The notes beneath the pieces were generated by a model. It was not told where the DNA came from. It worked only from the letters and a program-made list of their open reading frames with translations, and ran no database searches. The position numbers were made by a program, and so were the translations under genes. This document shows, in pieces, positions 16,142 to 24,891 of a DNA stretch of 33,590 bases. Every line of letters begins with the position of its first letter. Positions within the stretch are counted from its first letter, which is position 1. This DNA comes from Candidatus Dojkabacteria bacterium (GTDB lineage: Bacteria > Patescibacteriota > Dojkabacteria > SC72 > JAFGCJ01): NCBI GenBank assembly GCA_016929645.1, contig JAFGIK010000002.1, positions 1 to 33,590 on the forward strand. The letters are read 5' to 3'.

Positions 16142-16780
16142 CTAAGACATTTTCTTGATCTTTGATTTAATCGCATCTTTTAGAGTGTTCATCTCTTCTT
16201 CATTTAAAAAACCTTCATGTCTCAAAATTTCGTTATCCATATAATATAAAAGTAATGTGGGAAAGACTTTGACACCAAGTTTTTTGGTTAGCTGTGGGAA
16301 TTTATGAGTAGCTATTTTATAAATTCCGATATCTCCATTATCCTTTGGTATTAAATCTGCTAATAATTGTGAATGCTTTCTACAATCTAAGTAATCAATA
16401 TTCCATGAATCAATCAATTTAAAATTTTCTTTTTTAATAATTTTTTCAAAGTTTTTTTCATTAATGATAAATGCAAGAGGTTTGGTTTTTCCTGGTTCAC
16501 ACCCGTATCTTTCATGCCAAAGCCACTTTGTTTTTCTTGTGTCTTTCTTTGCGACCTCTTCCAGTTCTTTTATTTCACTACTTGATCGAGCAAAAAGAAT
16601 GCATCCGACAGGACAGACATCAGGCAGTGTACAATGAAGGCATTTTGTACATTTTTCTTCATCTATTTCAACCTTCTTATTTTTTAAATTATAGCGAAAA
16701 GCACCAGAAGGACATACCTGTATTCCACCGCATTCGGGAGCCTCGTCACAAAAATTATGGTTAATGATAACTTTCTGCAT
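16142..16780 (-). CDS. Ferredoxin-thioredoxin-like fusion protein
   Basis: 212 residues. The N-terminal ~65 form a dicluster ferredoxin: Cys 11, 17, 23 (CP) and Cys 44, 47, 50, 56 (CP), 60 make eight ligands for two [4Fe-4S] clusters, with unusual Cx5C spacing in the first half. Residues ~115-208 are a thioredoxin-like domain: LIDSWNIDYLDCRK, in which Tyr130 replaces the first Cys of WCxxC and Cys133 is kept, and a VFPTLLLYY strand with cis-Pro174. The design suggests electrons moving between Fe-S clusters and a one-cysteine thiol site, but normal dithiol exchange cannot occur. AGAGGA lies eight bases before the ATG, one of the clearer Shine-Dalgarno sites here. Cytoplasmic. The partner is unknown. 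Confidence 0.82.
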   Translation of the reverse strand: MQKVIINHNFCDEAPECGGIQVCPSGAFRYNLKNKKVEIDEEKCTKCLHCTLPDVCPVGCILFARSSSEIKELEEVAKKDTRKTKWLWHERYGCEPGKTKPLAFIINEKNFEKIIKKENFKLIDSWNIDYLDCRKHSQLLADLIPKDNGDIGIYKIATHKFPQLTKKLGVKVFPTLLLYYMDNEILRHEGFLNEEEMNTLKDAIKSKIKKMS

Positions 16781-16820
16781 ATTAAAATCCTCTAATTAAG
16801 AAATAATTGAGTTATGGTTA

Positions 16821-16849
16821 ATTATAATTATAACTATAACATCAAACAA
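16821..16849 (-). promoter_or_regulatory. Promoter TTGTTT-17-TATAAT for the ferredoxin-thioredoxin gene
   Basis: On the minus strand TTGTTT (16844-16849) and TATAAT (16821-16826) are 17 bp apart, giving a leader of about 35 nt before the ATG at 16780 that contains AGAGGA. Confidence 0.55.
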
Positions 16850-16974
16850 TATGTCTCCTCTACTCATTCAGTAGCGTTACAATTAAACTAGGGTCTTTCG
16901 TGTAATGTACAAAAGAGATATCATAATAGGTAAGAAATTTCGCCATTAACTTATCACTATTCACGTAAAACCCT

Positions 16975-19900
16975 ATGAGGGACTTTTATAACCGAGATTG
17001 GAGCAAAAAAAGAAAAACTTTTAGATCAATTGAGCATGCCTATTCACTACCCTATGCAAAGTCCATTGCGTTAACTATAGTTGGTAATCACTGCTTCTTG
17101 CTTTTTTCGCCAAACAAGCTTTTCAGCTTCAGTGCTGAGAATCTGCAGGAGAGTATAGAATTTTCTTTGCCTGAAGGCGTTGAGTTTAAACATCTCTTTG
17201 CAGAAAAAGAAAAAATATATCTTCTAGGCTTTTGTCTTAACAATTGTGAAGTGTATTGTTACAACTCAGAAACCACAGAAATCTTGTGGAATAGCTCTTT
17301 TTCTCTGGATTCTGAAGACTGGAAAGAATCTAAAACATATATTAACTCCAATGCGGATGAGCTATATGTGTTTATTGGCAAGAGTGTCTACAAGCTTGAT
17401 ACTCAAAATGGCGATATGGTATCTAAAACAGAATTACCGTTTGAACCAGAAAAGAAACCTGCATCTTACAATAAAGGGCTCCTTTTGAATAACAAAGAAG
17501 AACTACATCTTTTGGAGAGTAGTCTTAGTTCAAAGCGTATTTGCAATAAAGTACAAGAATTTGCTATTACTAATCAAAAGCTGTTTGTGCTTGAAGAGAA
17601 TCAGGATATTGTTCTGTATGAAGGCAAAAAAGAGAAATCACGGATACTAAGGTCTACGCTAAAAGAACTCTCTGGAGTTATTACTAATATTGTTACTACA
17701 CCACGAGATCCCAACCTCTTGTTTTTGCAGCTGGATGATAAGCCAAGTAATAGTCAGTGGGCTGCTCTTCTGGATATAGAAAAACAAAAAAATCTTTGGA
17801 TTATTCATAATGATTTGTCGAATATTCATTCTCACAAATATAAGCTCCAGGAAATTATTACTGGTGATGAAGCTTTTATACTACAGCTATTTCCAAAAGA
17901 GGAAAATGACAATCTTTCCATTTACTTTTTCTATGATGATCTTGACTATACGACTTGTGATTATAATAGCGGGGATGCCGGTTACTACAAGTTTTTGGGA
18001 AAATATTGTCTGAATTTCTTGGAATATCGTGTAGATGTTTTGCAAGCAAGTGAGCAAGAAAACTTCATTTATGCAAATACATGGATTGAATATTTGGATT
18101 TGCCAAAAGAGAGTGTCGTGTTCGACGATGTTGATTTAAGCATTGATCTTGAGGAAAAGGTAATCGAACATTTAAGGACAGGCTGTTATTCTCAGAAATT
18201 TGACTCAGGTCCTAGTGATTGGTTTGAGAGGATTATTAATAGAGAAACAATTGCACCCTCAATAAAGTGTAAACTTCGTGAGATTATAAACAATGCTCTT
18301 GTCAACCCTGACTCTGAAGTTCGAGCTTTTGCTTTAAGTACATTAGATGTGTGTCGTGCCTTACAAATTGAGCCTTTGATGGTGAGATTGATTATTAATA
18401 ACTGGCATATTTTCACAGGACTTCGAAAAAAGGATGATCCTGATGATCGAGATAGAGGCTCTGATGCATTAAGACTTCTGACATCTATTTCCAGTTTTAT
18501 GGATGAAGGTTTCTATTTTGCAAAAAAATTAGCCATTGATAAAGTTTATGGTTCAAGTGTTCTTGCTGGGCTTGCTCACTACAAACCAGATTGGGTCATT
18601 GACAATATTGATAAGATAATTACGGATGATCTTGATCCTGAAGGGAAAAGTCTCGATATCATTTTCTTTAACCTTGATAACAACGTAGATAGGTTAAAAG
18701 CAATTGTAAAAAAGTTGAAAGGCAAACTTAAAGATGAAAGCTTAAAGTTTGCGATAAAAGAGATTCCAGACAAAAAAATCTCCGACTTGTTAATGGATGA
18801 GTATTGGAGTACGGACAGAAAGAAGCCAGGGACGGAAGTATCCTCAAAAGAAGCTGGAGCTTCTAAAGAAAGAACGTATGAAACAATTCTTGATATTACT
18901 GATTTGCGAGAAGAATATCCCGATATAGGTTACTCTGATGATATGGGACTAATCAATAGGTATAATAAAAGATATCCTGATAGTCCGGGCGGGTACTTTT
19001 TCTACGGTTTGATGAAGCTGGCGAGATTAGAGCTTAATGGAACAGAAGGACTATTCAGCAAATATATTGAATTAAGACCGACTGACCCAAGAGGGTACTA
19101 TCAAAGAGGGTTGGTTCATAAAGAATTAAGTGAATGGAAAAAAGCGCTTGTTGATTTTCAGAAAGTTCTAAAGTTTGGAGAATTTGCCTGCACTTATGAA
19201 AATATTGGTTTCTGTTTTTATAAGCAAAAAGAGTATGAAAAAGCAGTCGAATCGTACAAAAAGGCATGCAAAATTAATCCGCAAGTTTTAGATAGTTGTA
19301 TTGTCGAAAAGTCAAAAAGTTTATTAAAAACCGGAGAATATGATGAAGTCATTAACGATTGCAACACAATATTAAAAAGTCAACCCGATAACCCTGAGCC
19401 GATTCTTCTAAGAGGATTAGCTTATCTTGAGCTTGGAAATCTTGATCTTGCACAGAACGACTTTGCGAAGGTTGAGGAGCTCAGTCAACAGCGTCCAATG
19501 AGTTCTGAAGCTTTGATAGGTCAAGGGCGAGTTTTTCTAAAAAGAAAAGACTATGAAAAAGCTTTGGAGAAACTGAAAGAATCGTTATCTGGATATAGCG
19601 CAAACATTGAAGTTTATAAATATTTGGCCGAATGTTATAAGTTTTTGAAGAATTCTGCCGATGAAGAGAAAGCATTGGAAAATGCAAAGCGTGCAGAAAA
19701 AATTATTGTTATTGATGAAAAACTGGATGCAGATCCCAAAAACATTGATTTGCTCTTAGAAAAAGGCAAATTACTCCTGGAATTACTTCTTCCAGGACTG
19801 GCAAGACAGTGCTTTAATGTGTGCATAAATATTGACGAAGACTGTTCAGAAGCTTATCTTTACAGGGCTAAATCGTATGCTATGCATGCGGATTACAGTG

Positions 19901-21462
19901 CAGCTCTTAATGATTTTGACTCGGCAATAAAGTTAAAGCCTGATTTTTCTGATTACATTGTTGAAAGAGGTCGATTTTACTTTGCACAAAACAAATTTTC
20001 TGAAGCGGAGAAAGATTTCTCAGAAGTTATAAAACTAGATCCTTTAAATCCCCAAGCTTACCTTTCACTTGGATTAGGCTATTACCAACAAAGTAATCTT
20101 GATGATGCAATAAAGAACTTTGATAAAGCATTGGAATTAGATCCTGATAATGCGAAGGCAAGATCTGTAAGAGGTACTATAAATGTTCAAAACGGTAATT
20201 ATGAGCAGGCAGTAGAAGATCTTACAAGAGCAATAGCGGCTGGGGTTTACTATGGCACAGAATATCTTGATAGAGCGACCGCATATAAAAACCTTGGGAA
20301 CGAAGAAAAAGAGCTCAAAGATGTCGAAAACTACATTAAGTATATTCCACGTGATGGTTTTGTTGACTATTATGTGGCAAGAAGAAGAGGAGAAATTCTT
20401 TATAAAAAAGGTAAATATGTTAAAGCTGAAAAGGACTTTGAATATTTTTGCGAAGGGTATCCTGATGATTTGGAGGTGAAACTTTTGTGGGGTGTTTGTC
20501 TTGCAAAAAATGGGAAAAATGAAAAAGCTCTTGAGCTACTTACTGACGTAGCAAAAAATTATCTTGAGCCGACTGCTAGGTACAATTGTTACATTAACAA
20601 AGCGGGTGTTTTAGTTAAACTTAAACGCTTTAAAGAAGCTGTTGAAGATTTGCAAACATTGATAAATGATTTTCCCGAAGCTTCAGAGGTATATTTCTTG
20701 CTTCAAAAATGTTACACAGTCCTTAAGGACAAGGAAAATGCTTATAAGTTCAAGCATTTAGGGAAAGTGATCTCGACGCAAGAAGAAAAAATAAAGCCAC
20801 TGTCTGAACAAGTCAGGGCATATAGTTCTGATGCAAAGGTTTACATTGAAAGAGGGAATATATTTTATGACATTGGCTTTTATGATATTGCTATGAAAGA
20901 TTTTCTTAAGGCGATAGATGCTGACTTTTACAAACAAGATCCCGAGCTTCCAAAGATTGCTGAAAAACTCGGACTGATGTTTAAAGATTTAGGCGACAAA
21001 GAAAAGTCTAAAAAGTATTTAGACTTGGGAAAGTTTTATTCGGCAAAGTTTAAAGAGATTGAAGAGTTAAGTGAAAGGATCGAAAAAAAGAAAGATGATT
21101 ATGAAGCTTATGCTGCTCGCGGGAAAGTAAATCTCGACTTAACAAGATTTTATCCTGCTATTGAAGATTTTGAAAAATATTTTTCGAAAAAGGGTCCTGA
21201 AGATCTGGAACTACAATATTTATACGGAAAGGCTCTTCTCGGGAATGTATCATATCCGAAAGCATTGGAGGTTTTTGATAAATTAATTGCGACTGATGGT
21301 AAGAATCCTGATTACTATTATCAGAGAGGTATAGTTTTTATGAAAACCAAAGTCTATGACAAAGCTCAGGAGGATCTTGAAAAAGCCCAAAAGTTGGGGT
21401 TAAAGAAAGATTCCGAGTTCAAAGAGAATCAAGAGAAAATAAAAGAAGCGTTAGGGGAATAA
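16975..21462 (+). CDS. Large beta-propeller/TPR scaffold protein (1495 aa)
   Basis: No signal peptide, so cytoplasmic. Residues ~30-330 consist of short beta-strand units such as DELYVFIGKSVYKLDTQNG and EKIYLLGFCLNNCEVYCYNS, resembling a PQQ/WD-type propeller. Residues ~420-600 are helical and HEAT-like (NPDSEVRAFALSTLDVC). From ~665 to the end come many tetratricopeptide repeats; good examples are YYQRGLVHKELSEWKKALVDF, AYLSLGLGYYQQSNLDDAIKNF and YYYQRGIVFMKTKVYDKAQEDL. Such proteins assemble partners rather than catalyse. The ATG has no Shine-Dalgarno. The frame stays open for 59 codons past the TAA. No functional partner is evident among its neighbours, the ferredoxin fusion (divergent) and the Fic gene (convergent). 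Confidence 0.85.
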   Translation: MRDFYNRDWSKKRKTFRSIEHAYSLPYAKSIALTIVGNHCFLLFSPNKLFSFSAENLQESIEFSLPEGVEFKHLFAEKEKIYLLGFCLNNCEVYCYNSETTEILWNSSFSLDSEDWKESKTYINSNADELYVFIGKSVYKLDTQNGDMVSKTELPFEPEKKPASYNKGLLLNNKEELHLLESSLSSKRICNKVQEFAITNQKLFVLEENQDIVLYEGKKEKSRILRSTLKELSGVITNIVTTPRDPNLLFLQLDDKPSNSQWAALLDIEKQKNLWIIHNDLSNIHSHKYKLQEIITGDEAFILQLFPKEENDNLSIYFFYDDLDYTTCDYNSGDAGYYKFLGKYCLNFLEYRVDVLQASEQENFIYANTWIEYLDLPKESVVFDDVDLSIDLEEKVIEHLRTGCYSQKFDSGPSDWFERIINRETIAPSIKCKLREIINNALVNPDSEVRAFALSTLDVCRALQIEPLMVRLIINNWHIFTGLRKKDDPDDRDRGSDALRLLTSISSFMDEGFYFAKKLAIDKVYGSSVLAGLAHYKPDWVIDNIDKIITDDLDPEGKSLDIIFFNLDNNVDRLKAIVKKLKGKLKDESLKFAIKEIPDKKISDLLMDEYWSTDRKKPGTEVSSKEAGASKERTYETILDITDLREEYPDIGYSDDMGLINRYNKRYPDSPGGYFFYGLMKLARLELNGTEGLFSKYIELRPTDPRGYYQRGLVHKELSEWKKALVDFQKVLKFGEFACTYENIGFCFYKQKEYEKAVESYKKACKINPQVLDSCIVEKSKSLLKTGEYDEVINDCNTILKSQPDNPEPILLRGLAYLELGNLDLAQNDFAKVEELSQQRPMSSEALIGQGRVFLKRKDYEKALEKLKESLSGYSANIEVYKYLAECYKFLKNSADEEKALENAKRAEKIIVIDEKLDADPKNIDLLLEKGKLLLELLLPGLARQCFNVCINIDEDCSEAYLYRAKSYAMHADYSAALNDFDSAIKLKPDFSDYIVERGRFYFAQNKFSEAEKDFSEVIKLDPLNPQAYLSLGLGYYQQSNLDDAIKNFDKALELDPDNAKARSVRGTINVQNGNYEQAVEDLTRAIAAGVYYGTEYLDRATAYKNLGNEEKELKDVENYIKYIPRDGFVDYYVARRRGEILYKKGKYVKAEKDFEYFCEGYPDDLEVKLLWGVCLAKNGKNEKALELLTDVAKNYLEPTARYNCYINKAGVLVKLKRFKEAVEDLQTLINDFPEASEVYFLLQKCYTVLKDKENAYKFKHLGKVISTQEEKIKPLSEQVRAYSSDAKVYIERGNIFYDIGFYDIAMKDFLKAIDADFYKQDPELPKIAEKLGLMFKDLGDKEKSKKYLDLGKFYSAKFKEIEELSERIEKKKDDYEAYAARGKVNLDLTRFYPAIEDFEKYFSKKGPEDLELQYLYGKALLGNVSYPKALEVFDKLIATDGKNPDYYYQRGIVFMKTKVYDKAQEDLEKAQKLGLKKDSEFKENQEKIKEALGE

Positions 21463-21779
21463 TCGGCTTCAAGGAAAGAAATATCAACAGAGCCTTTCCT
21501 CATATTTATAAGTATTGTTGGAGGGGCATGTCTTGAATGGTCGGGCTTGATGGACGTAGTTACGAACTTTGAGTTTATGGAGGTTGTTGAACAGCTTAGG
21601 CTTTATGAGAAGGCTTTTAAAGGATTTGGTAGTATATGACTTTCTTAGTAGACGGTAAAATTCTAATTTTTGTTCACAAAATTCTAGCAGACATTCTACT
21701 GTTGTTTAAAAAGCTATTGGCCGGCGCGTATGCATTTCACCGACTGCAAGATTTCTGGTGGTCGGTGAAGTATGTACAA
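21463..21779. other. Intergenic boundary between housekeeping-like and defence-like regions
   Basis: From 21463 to 21639 the TPR frame continues after its stop for 58 codons before a TGA. The reading (IFISIVGGACLEWSGLMDVV, then FEFMEVVEQLRLYEKAFKG) is protein-like but unrecognised. A hairpin lies at 21734-21771. GGCCGGCGCG at 21719-21728 is a locally GC-rich patch. No gene is called. Confidence 0.4.
21734..21771. other. Nine-bp inverted repeat beside the Fic gene
   Basis: TTCACCGAC (21736-21744) and GTCGGTGAA (21761-21769) are perfect complements around a 16-nt loop, ending nine bases before the 3' end of the Fic gene. No T-run follows on either strand, so termination is doubtful. It could be a stabilising 3' hairpin or an end mark of the adjacent island. 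Confidence 0.45.
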
Positions 21780-22871
21780 CTAACTTTCTGTAATTGACAG
21801 TAATTCAGGAAACAAATAGATATTAGCTCTTTTCCCTGAACCTTTTTGAACTAGTTTAATTATTTTATTTTTCTCTATCTTTTTAATTAAATCTTTGGCA
21901 GTAGTACCTTTTATTCTAGTGATTTTGTAGAATTGTGAGCTATTAAATATAGGATAGGAAAAAATAAAATCCAAAACTTTGAAAGAGTATTTAGATTTAG
22001 TTGTTTGAGATATTTCTTCTTTCTTCTTATTATATAAATTGTGAATCAATTTCGCTTTTTGGCTATTTATTTCAGATTGAATAGCTACTGCATTTAAAAA
22101 ATATATAATCCAGCTATCCCAATCATTCTTTTTAGATATTCCTTTCAGCTTCGCATAATACTCTGTTCGATTCAACTCAAAATGTTCACTTAAATAAAAC
22201 ATTGGAGTCGTTAGAACTTTTTTGTAAAACAAGAATAAAGGCATTAAAATTCTTCCAACTCTTCCATTTCCATCCCAAAACGGATGTATTATCTCGAATT
22301 GTGCATGAATGATCGCTAACTGTATAAGTGGATCTTTTTCATCGTAATGTAGATATTTCTCAAATTCTTTAAAGTATTTGGGGATGTCTGTAGCCTTTGG
22401 AGGCACAAATGAAGCTGCTTCAATAGTTGTTCCGTCTTTTCCGATAAAAACCTGCCCATCTCTAAATTCTCCTAATATCCCCGTATTTGAGCGGACATCC
22501 TTAAGAAGTATTTTATGAACTTCTTTGATTAACCTTTCACTCAATGGACGTTTATCAAGACAATCAATTGCATACATTAATGCTTGTCGATAGTTAAGTA
22601 CCTCCTTAATGTCCTCAGTTTTTTCTTGGCTTGCAGAATGATTCGCTTCATATTTCAAAACTTCTTCAAGAGTTGCTTGAGTTCCTTCAATTTTTGAAGA
22701 CAATACAGCTTCTTTTGTTGTTAACGGTGACAATAAAACTCTTGGGTTTGGGATTCCTTGTAATAACCCGTCAAACTTGGCTAGTCGATCTCTTGCGTTA
22801 CCTAAATAAGGGATAAATTCAACCCAATTTAGTTCTTTTATTGGTAATTTGTGTGGTTTGAATGGTTGCAT
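21780..22871 (-). CDS. Fic-family protein adenylyltransferase
   Basis: 363 residues. The Fic core motif is intact, HPFWDGNGRVGR (196-207), with the catalytic His196 and the ATP-phosphate-binding GNGR. The N-terminal inhibitory helix SSKIEG (58-63) fits [S/T]xxxE[G/N], so it is an auto-inhibited class II Fic protein. FIGKDG (142-147) is the target-docking flap region. The C-terminal ~80 residues look like a winged helix. Fic proteins transfer AMP to Ser/Thr/Tyr of target proteins; targets here are unknown. It starts 11 bp after the PD-(D/E)XK-like gene on the same strand, so the two are probably co-transcribed, which suggests a role in the defence island. Confidence 0.93.
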   Translation of the reverse strand: MQPFKPHKLPIKELNWVEFIPYLGNARDRLAKFDGLLQGIPNPRVLLSPLTTKEAVLSSKIEGTQATLEEVLKYEANHSASQEKTEDIKEVLNYRQALMYAIDCLDKRPLSERLIKEVHKILLKDVRSNTGILGEFRDGQVFIGKDGTTIEAASFVPPKATDIPKYFKEFEKYLHYDEKDPLIQLAIIHAQFEIIHPFWDGNGRVGRILMPLFLFYKKVLTTPMFYLSEHFELNRTEYYAKLKGISKKNDWDSWIIYFLNAVAIQSEINSQKAKLIHNLYNKKKEEISQTTKSKYSFKVLDFIFSYPIFNSSQFYKITRIKGTTAKDLIKKIEKNKIIKLVQKGSGKRANIYLFPELLSITES

Positions 22872-22882
22872 GGTTATTGTGT

Positions 22883-23767
22883 TTATAATTTATATTCTTG
22901 AAAAACTTTCAAAGCATCAGGTTCTAATTTATTTGTTGTATTTGGATTATACACAATTCTAAGATCACTTCCTTCTTTCTCTCTAGGAGTGTTTATGACA
23001 TCCCGCTGACTGAACAAAATAGCACTGATGAAAGAATAGTCTAGGTGCATGAAAATTGCTTTCTCTATGTCTTCTTTATTATGATTTTTCAATGTACTTT
23101 CTTCTTTAAAAAAAGATTTTGAATCCAACGTATTTTTATCAATTTGAACTACTTGATTACCGATCCCAAATAAGACATTTATTATTCTGGGATGATTCCA
23201 TGATGTTGGCCAAGAATCGACAAAGGTATTAATTGCAAGTATATAAGGGATAGAGGATGTCACTTTATTATTTCCCAACCATTTTTTGTATTGTTCCTTT
23301 TTATTTCTAATTGCACTTGTTAATCGCAATTGTAAGTCCTCATTAGGGACATCGTGTACTTGACCATCTGTGTTATGCTTTTCTAAACATTCTCCTGATT
23401 CAGGGGCAACACACTCAATATTAATATCTCTATCTCCTATAGTAACTACAAAATCGGGACCGTCATTATTATGAGATTTTATTGTAATCGTTTTTTTCAA
23501 TAATACATACCCTACGTACATTTCCCAGGTACGTTGATGGAAATGCTTTTTCAAATCTTTAATAAAATTACTATCCGCATAAGGTTTGTAAGATCTCCAC
23601 ATCTTGTTGAAAAATTCTCTCATCTCTGGATCAACTCCACATCGCACATAATATGGATCGTAGCTTTTGAAAGGATCTTTATTTATATGCTCTTTCAATT
23701 CATCTTTACTCTTCAAATTAGGAAATTTATCAGTGAATATTGTATTGGTGCTATTGTTTTTATCCAT
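22883..23767 (-). CDS. PD-(D/E)XK-like nuclease protein
   Basis: 294 residues from the ATG at 23767, chosen because GAGGAGGG lies at ideal spacing; the frame is open to 23785. RTWEMYVGYVLL, then NNDGPDFVVTIGDRDINIECVAPE, match a restriction-endonuclease-like core: a helix Glu (E82), GPDF with Asp105, a hairpin, and Glu118 in IECVAP. The Lys usual two residues after the Glu is Val, a change that also occurs in relatives with GPDF...IEAV motifs. No named family recalled. The start overlaps by eight bases the end of a 39-codon relic of an Eco57I/TaqI-type restriction-methylase, so the gene was probably once its downstream partner. It is followed by Fic. Fold moderately sure; nuclease activity inferred. 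Confidence 0.65.
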   Translation of the reverse strand: MDKNNSTNTIFTDKFPNLKSKDELKEHINKDPFKSYDPYYVRCGVDPEMREFFNKMWRSYKPYADSNFIKDLKKHFHQRTWEMYVGYVLLKKTITIKSHNNDGPDFVVTIGDRDINIECVAPESGECLEKHNTDGQVHDVPNEDLQLRLTSAIRNKKEQYKKWLGNNKVTSSIPYILAINTFVDSWPTSWNHPRIINVLFGIGNQVVQIDKNTLDSKSFFKEESTLKNHNKEDIEKAIFMHLDYSFISAILFSQRDVINTPREKEGSDLRIVYNPNTTNKLEPDALKVFQEYKL

Positions 23768-23879
23768 TAAATCCCTCCTCAACAATCTTAATCTCCTCTT
23801 TCGTCAATCCATACAACTTGTAATCCTCTGTATCAATCCTATTATCTAAATCGTCTATTTTATCTTGAAGATCCTGCAT
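23760..23879 (-). pseudogene. C-terminal tail fragment of an Eco57I/TaqI-like restriction-methylase
   Basis: The 39 codons read as LQDKIDDLDNRIDTEDYKLYG, then LTKEEIKIVEEG. In many Eco57I/TaqI-type methylase and combined restriction-methylase proteins the last ~40 residues follow this pattern (KIDxLDxxID...LYGLTxEEIxIVE). The rest of that protein is absent: the sequence upstream belongs to another broken methyltransferase. It overlaps the PD-(D/E)XK-like start by eight bases. Confidence 0.6.
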
Positions 23880-24165
23880 TATGAATATTCCTATTGGATA
23901 ACTGGACGATTTCAGGATCTAATTCGATCCTATACAATTTATCAAAACTTTCTTACAGAAAGATTAAGCCCACACCAATGCCCGCACATAATTCAAGGAG
24001 TATAGAATATCTATTACTCAATCTTTCTTTTAAATGGTTTAAAAACACAGGATAAGACGAAATTTTCAATGATAACTGATCTCCGTTTATATATTCGGGC
24101 AATTTTCTATTGTTCTTAATATTGTTCATATATTTAATTATATGATTATTCGGAATCCTAAACAA
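23860..24165 (-). pseudogene. Broken TGS1-like class I methyltransferase
   Basis: The frame reads RIPNNHIIKYMNNIKNNRKLPEY at the start, then LLELCAGIGVGLIFL (SAM-binding motif I), a single TAA at 23953-23955, then continues in the same frame with ESFDKLYRIELDPEIVQLSN, where IELDP is motif II. It ends at a TAA at 23860. The motif I to motif II spacing is right, so one nonsense mutation broke it. The catalytic C-terminal part is missing, replaced by the restriction-methylase tail. The N-terminal pattern resembles TGS1-like RNA cap guanine-N2 methyltransferase family proteins of bacteria. Confidence 0.6.
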
Positions 24166-24187
24166 TATTCAATGCAGGATAATATGA

Positions 24188-24439
24188 TTTAAGTTTACAG
24201 TCTTTTTTATTCTTCTTATACTACCAATATATAGGAATAAAGATTTCAAAAAAGGTTTTGTTTGGATTGGCTATTCAATTTTATTGGCATTCCTAAGCTA
24301 TATTTTTCATTTTCGATTACCTTGCATTGCAAATGTTCTGTCTTTTTCTCTGTTTATCATTGTCGGTGTGGTACTAATTGTTATCGGTGGAATTCTTTCA
24401 ATACTAAAGAAGCAACTTGTCCCACTTGTTTTTATATGA
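24188..24439 (+). pseudogene. Start-less membrane-protein fragment
   Basis: An 84-codon open frame with no ATG, GTG or TTG near its 5' end. It reads as three hydrophobic segments (VFFILLILPIY, YSILLAFLSYIF, LFIIVGVVLIVIGGILSIL) with a basic loop YRNKDFKKG, and ends at TGA 24437-24439. It is most simply the remnant of a small membrane protein. Confidence 0.4.
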
Positions 24440-24560
24440 CTAATAACAATTATAGAACCAATTTTTCTTTTACTAATGTTCTTTCGGATTGCTGCTTTGA
24501 CATAAATGCATCCTAGAGATATATATACAAGAGCTACAGAAAGACATCTTCAAAAATCGT

Positions 24561-24881
24561 TTGAAAGTAAAAAAAACAGATCTCAATTACCAGGGTATTG
24601 CATTTGTGTATGATCCAAAAAAATTGAATGCATATTACGTGTTTAAGAAAGTTTTAAGTACTTTTGAGGAAACTTTTATGTTTTTGACCTATTAGATGTA
24701 TCACGCTGATAATGCCTATTTATCAGCACTTTATGTGGATTTCGTCAAAACTGGTCGGGGCGATCGTACTATGTACGAACGACTCATTCCTTATATTGAT
24801 ACGATTATCTCATGTTTTAAGGAGTTTGAGTATAAGTGGAAGTTCTTATTTGAGCTTCCTAATTTAGATTTAAGTTCTTAG
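24561..24881 (+). pseudogene. Hypothetical gene interrupted by an in-frame TAG
   Basis: From a TTG at 24561 (the frame is open further upstream) the reading runs NYQGIAFVYDPKKLNAYYVF to LTY, hits TAG at 24693-24695, and continues at once in the same frame with ATG and MYHADNAYLSALYVDFVKTG, ending at 24881. Either one gene was broken by a nonsense mutation, or a second short gene of 61 codons starts at 24696. Not recognised. Confidence 0.45.
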
Positions 24882-24891
24882 GGCGATTGTT

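Noticed and set aside
23953-23955. Recoded stop codon in the methyltransferase
   Set aside because: TAA ends many intact genes here, and the frame lacks its C-terminal half, so decay is simpler than recoding.
24262-24516. 84-codon rightward Cys-rich frame
   Set aside because: Composition looks random; the alternative frame over the same bases reads as hydrophobic membrane segments, which is more protein-like.
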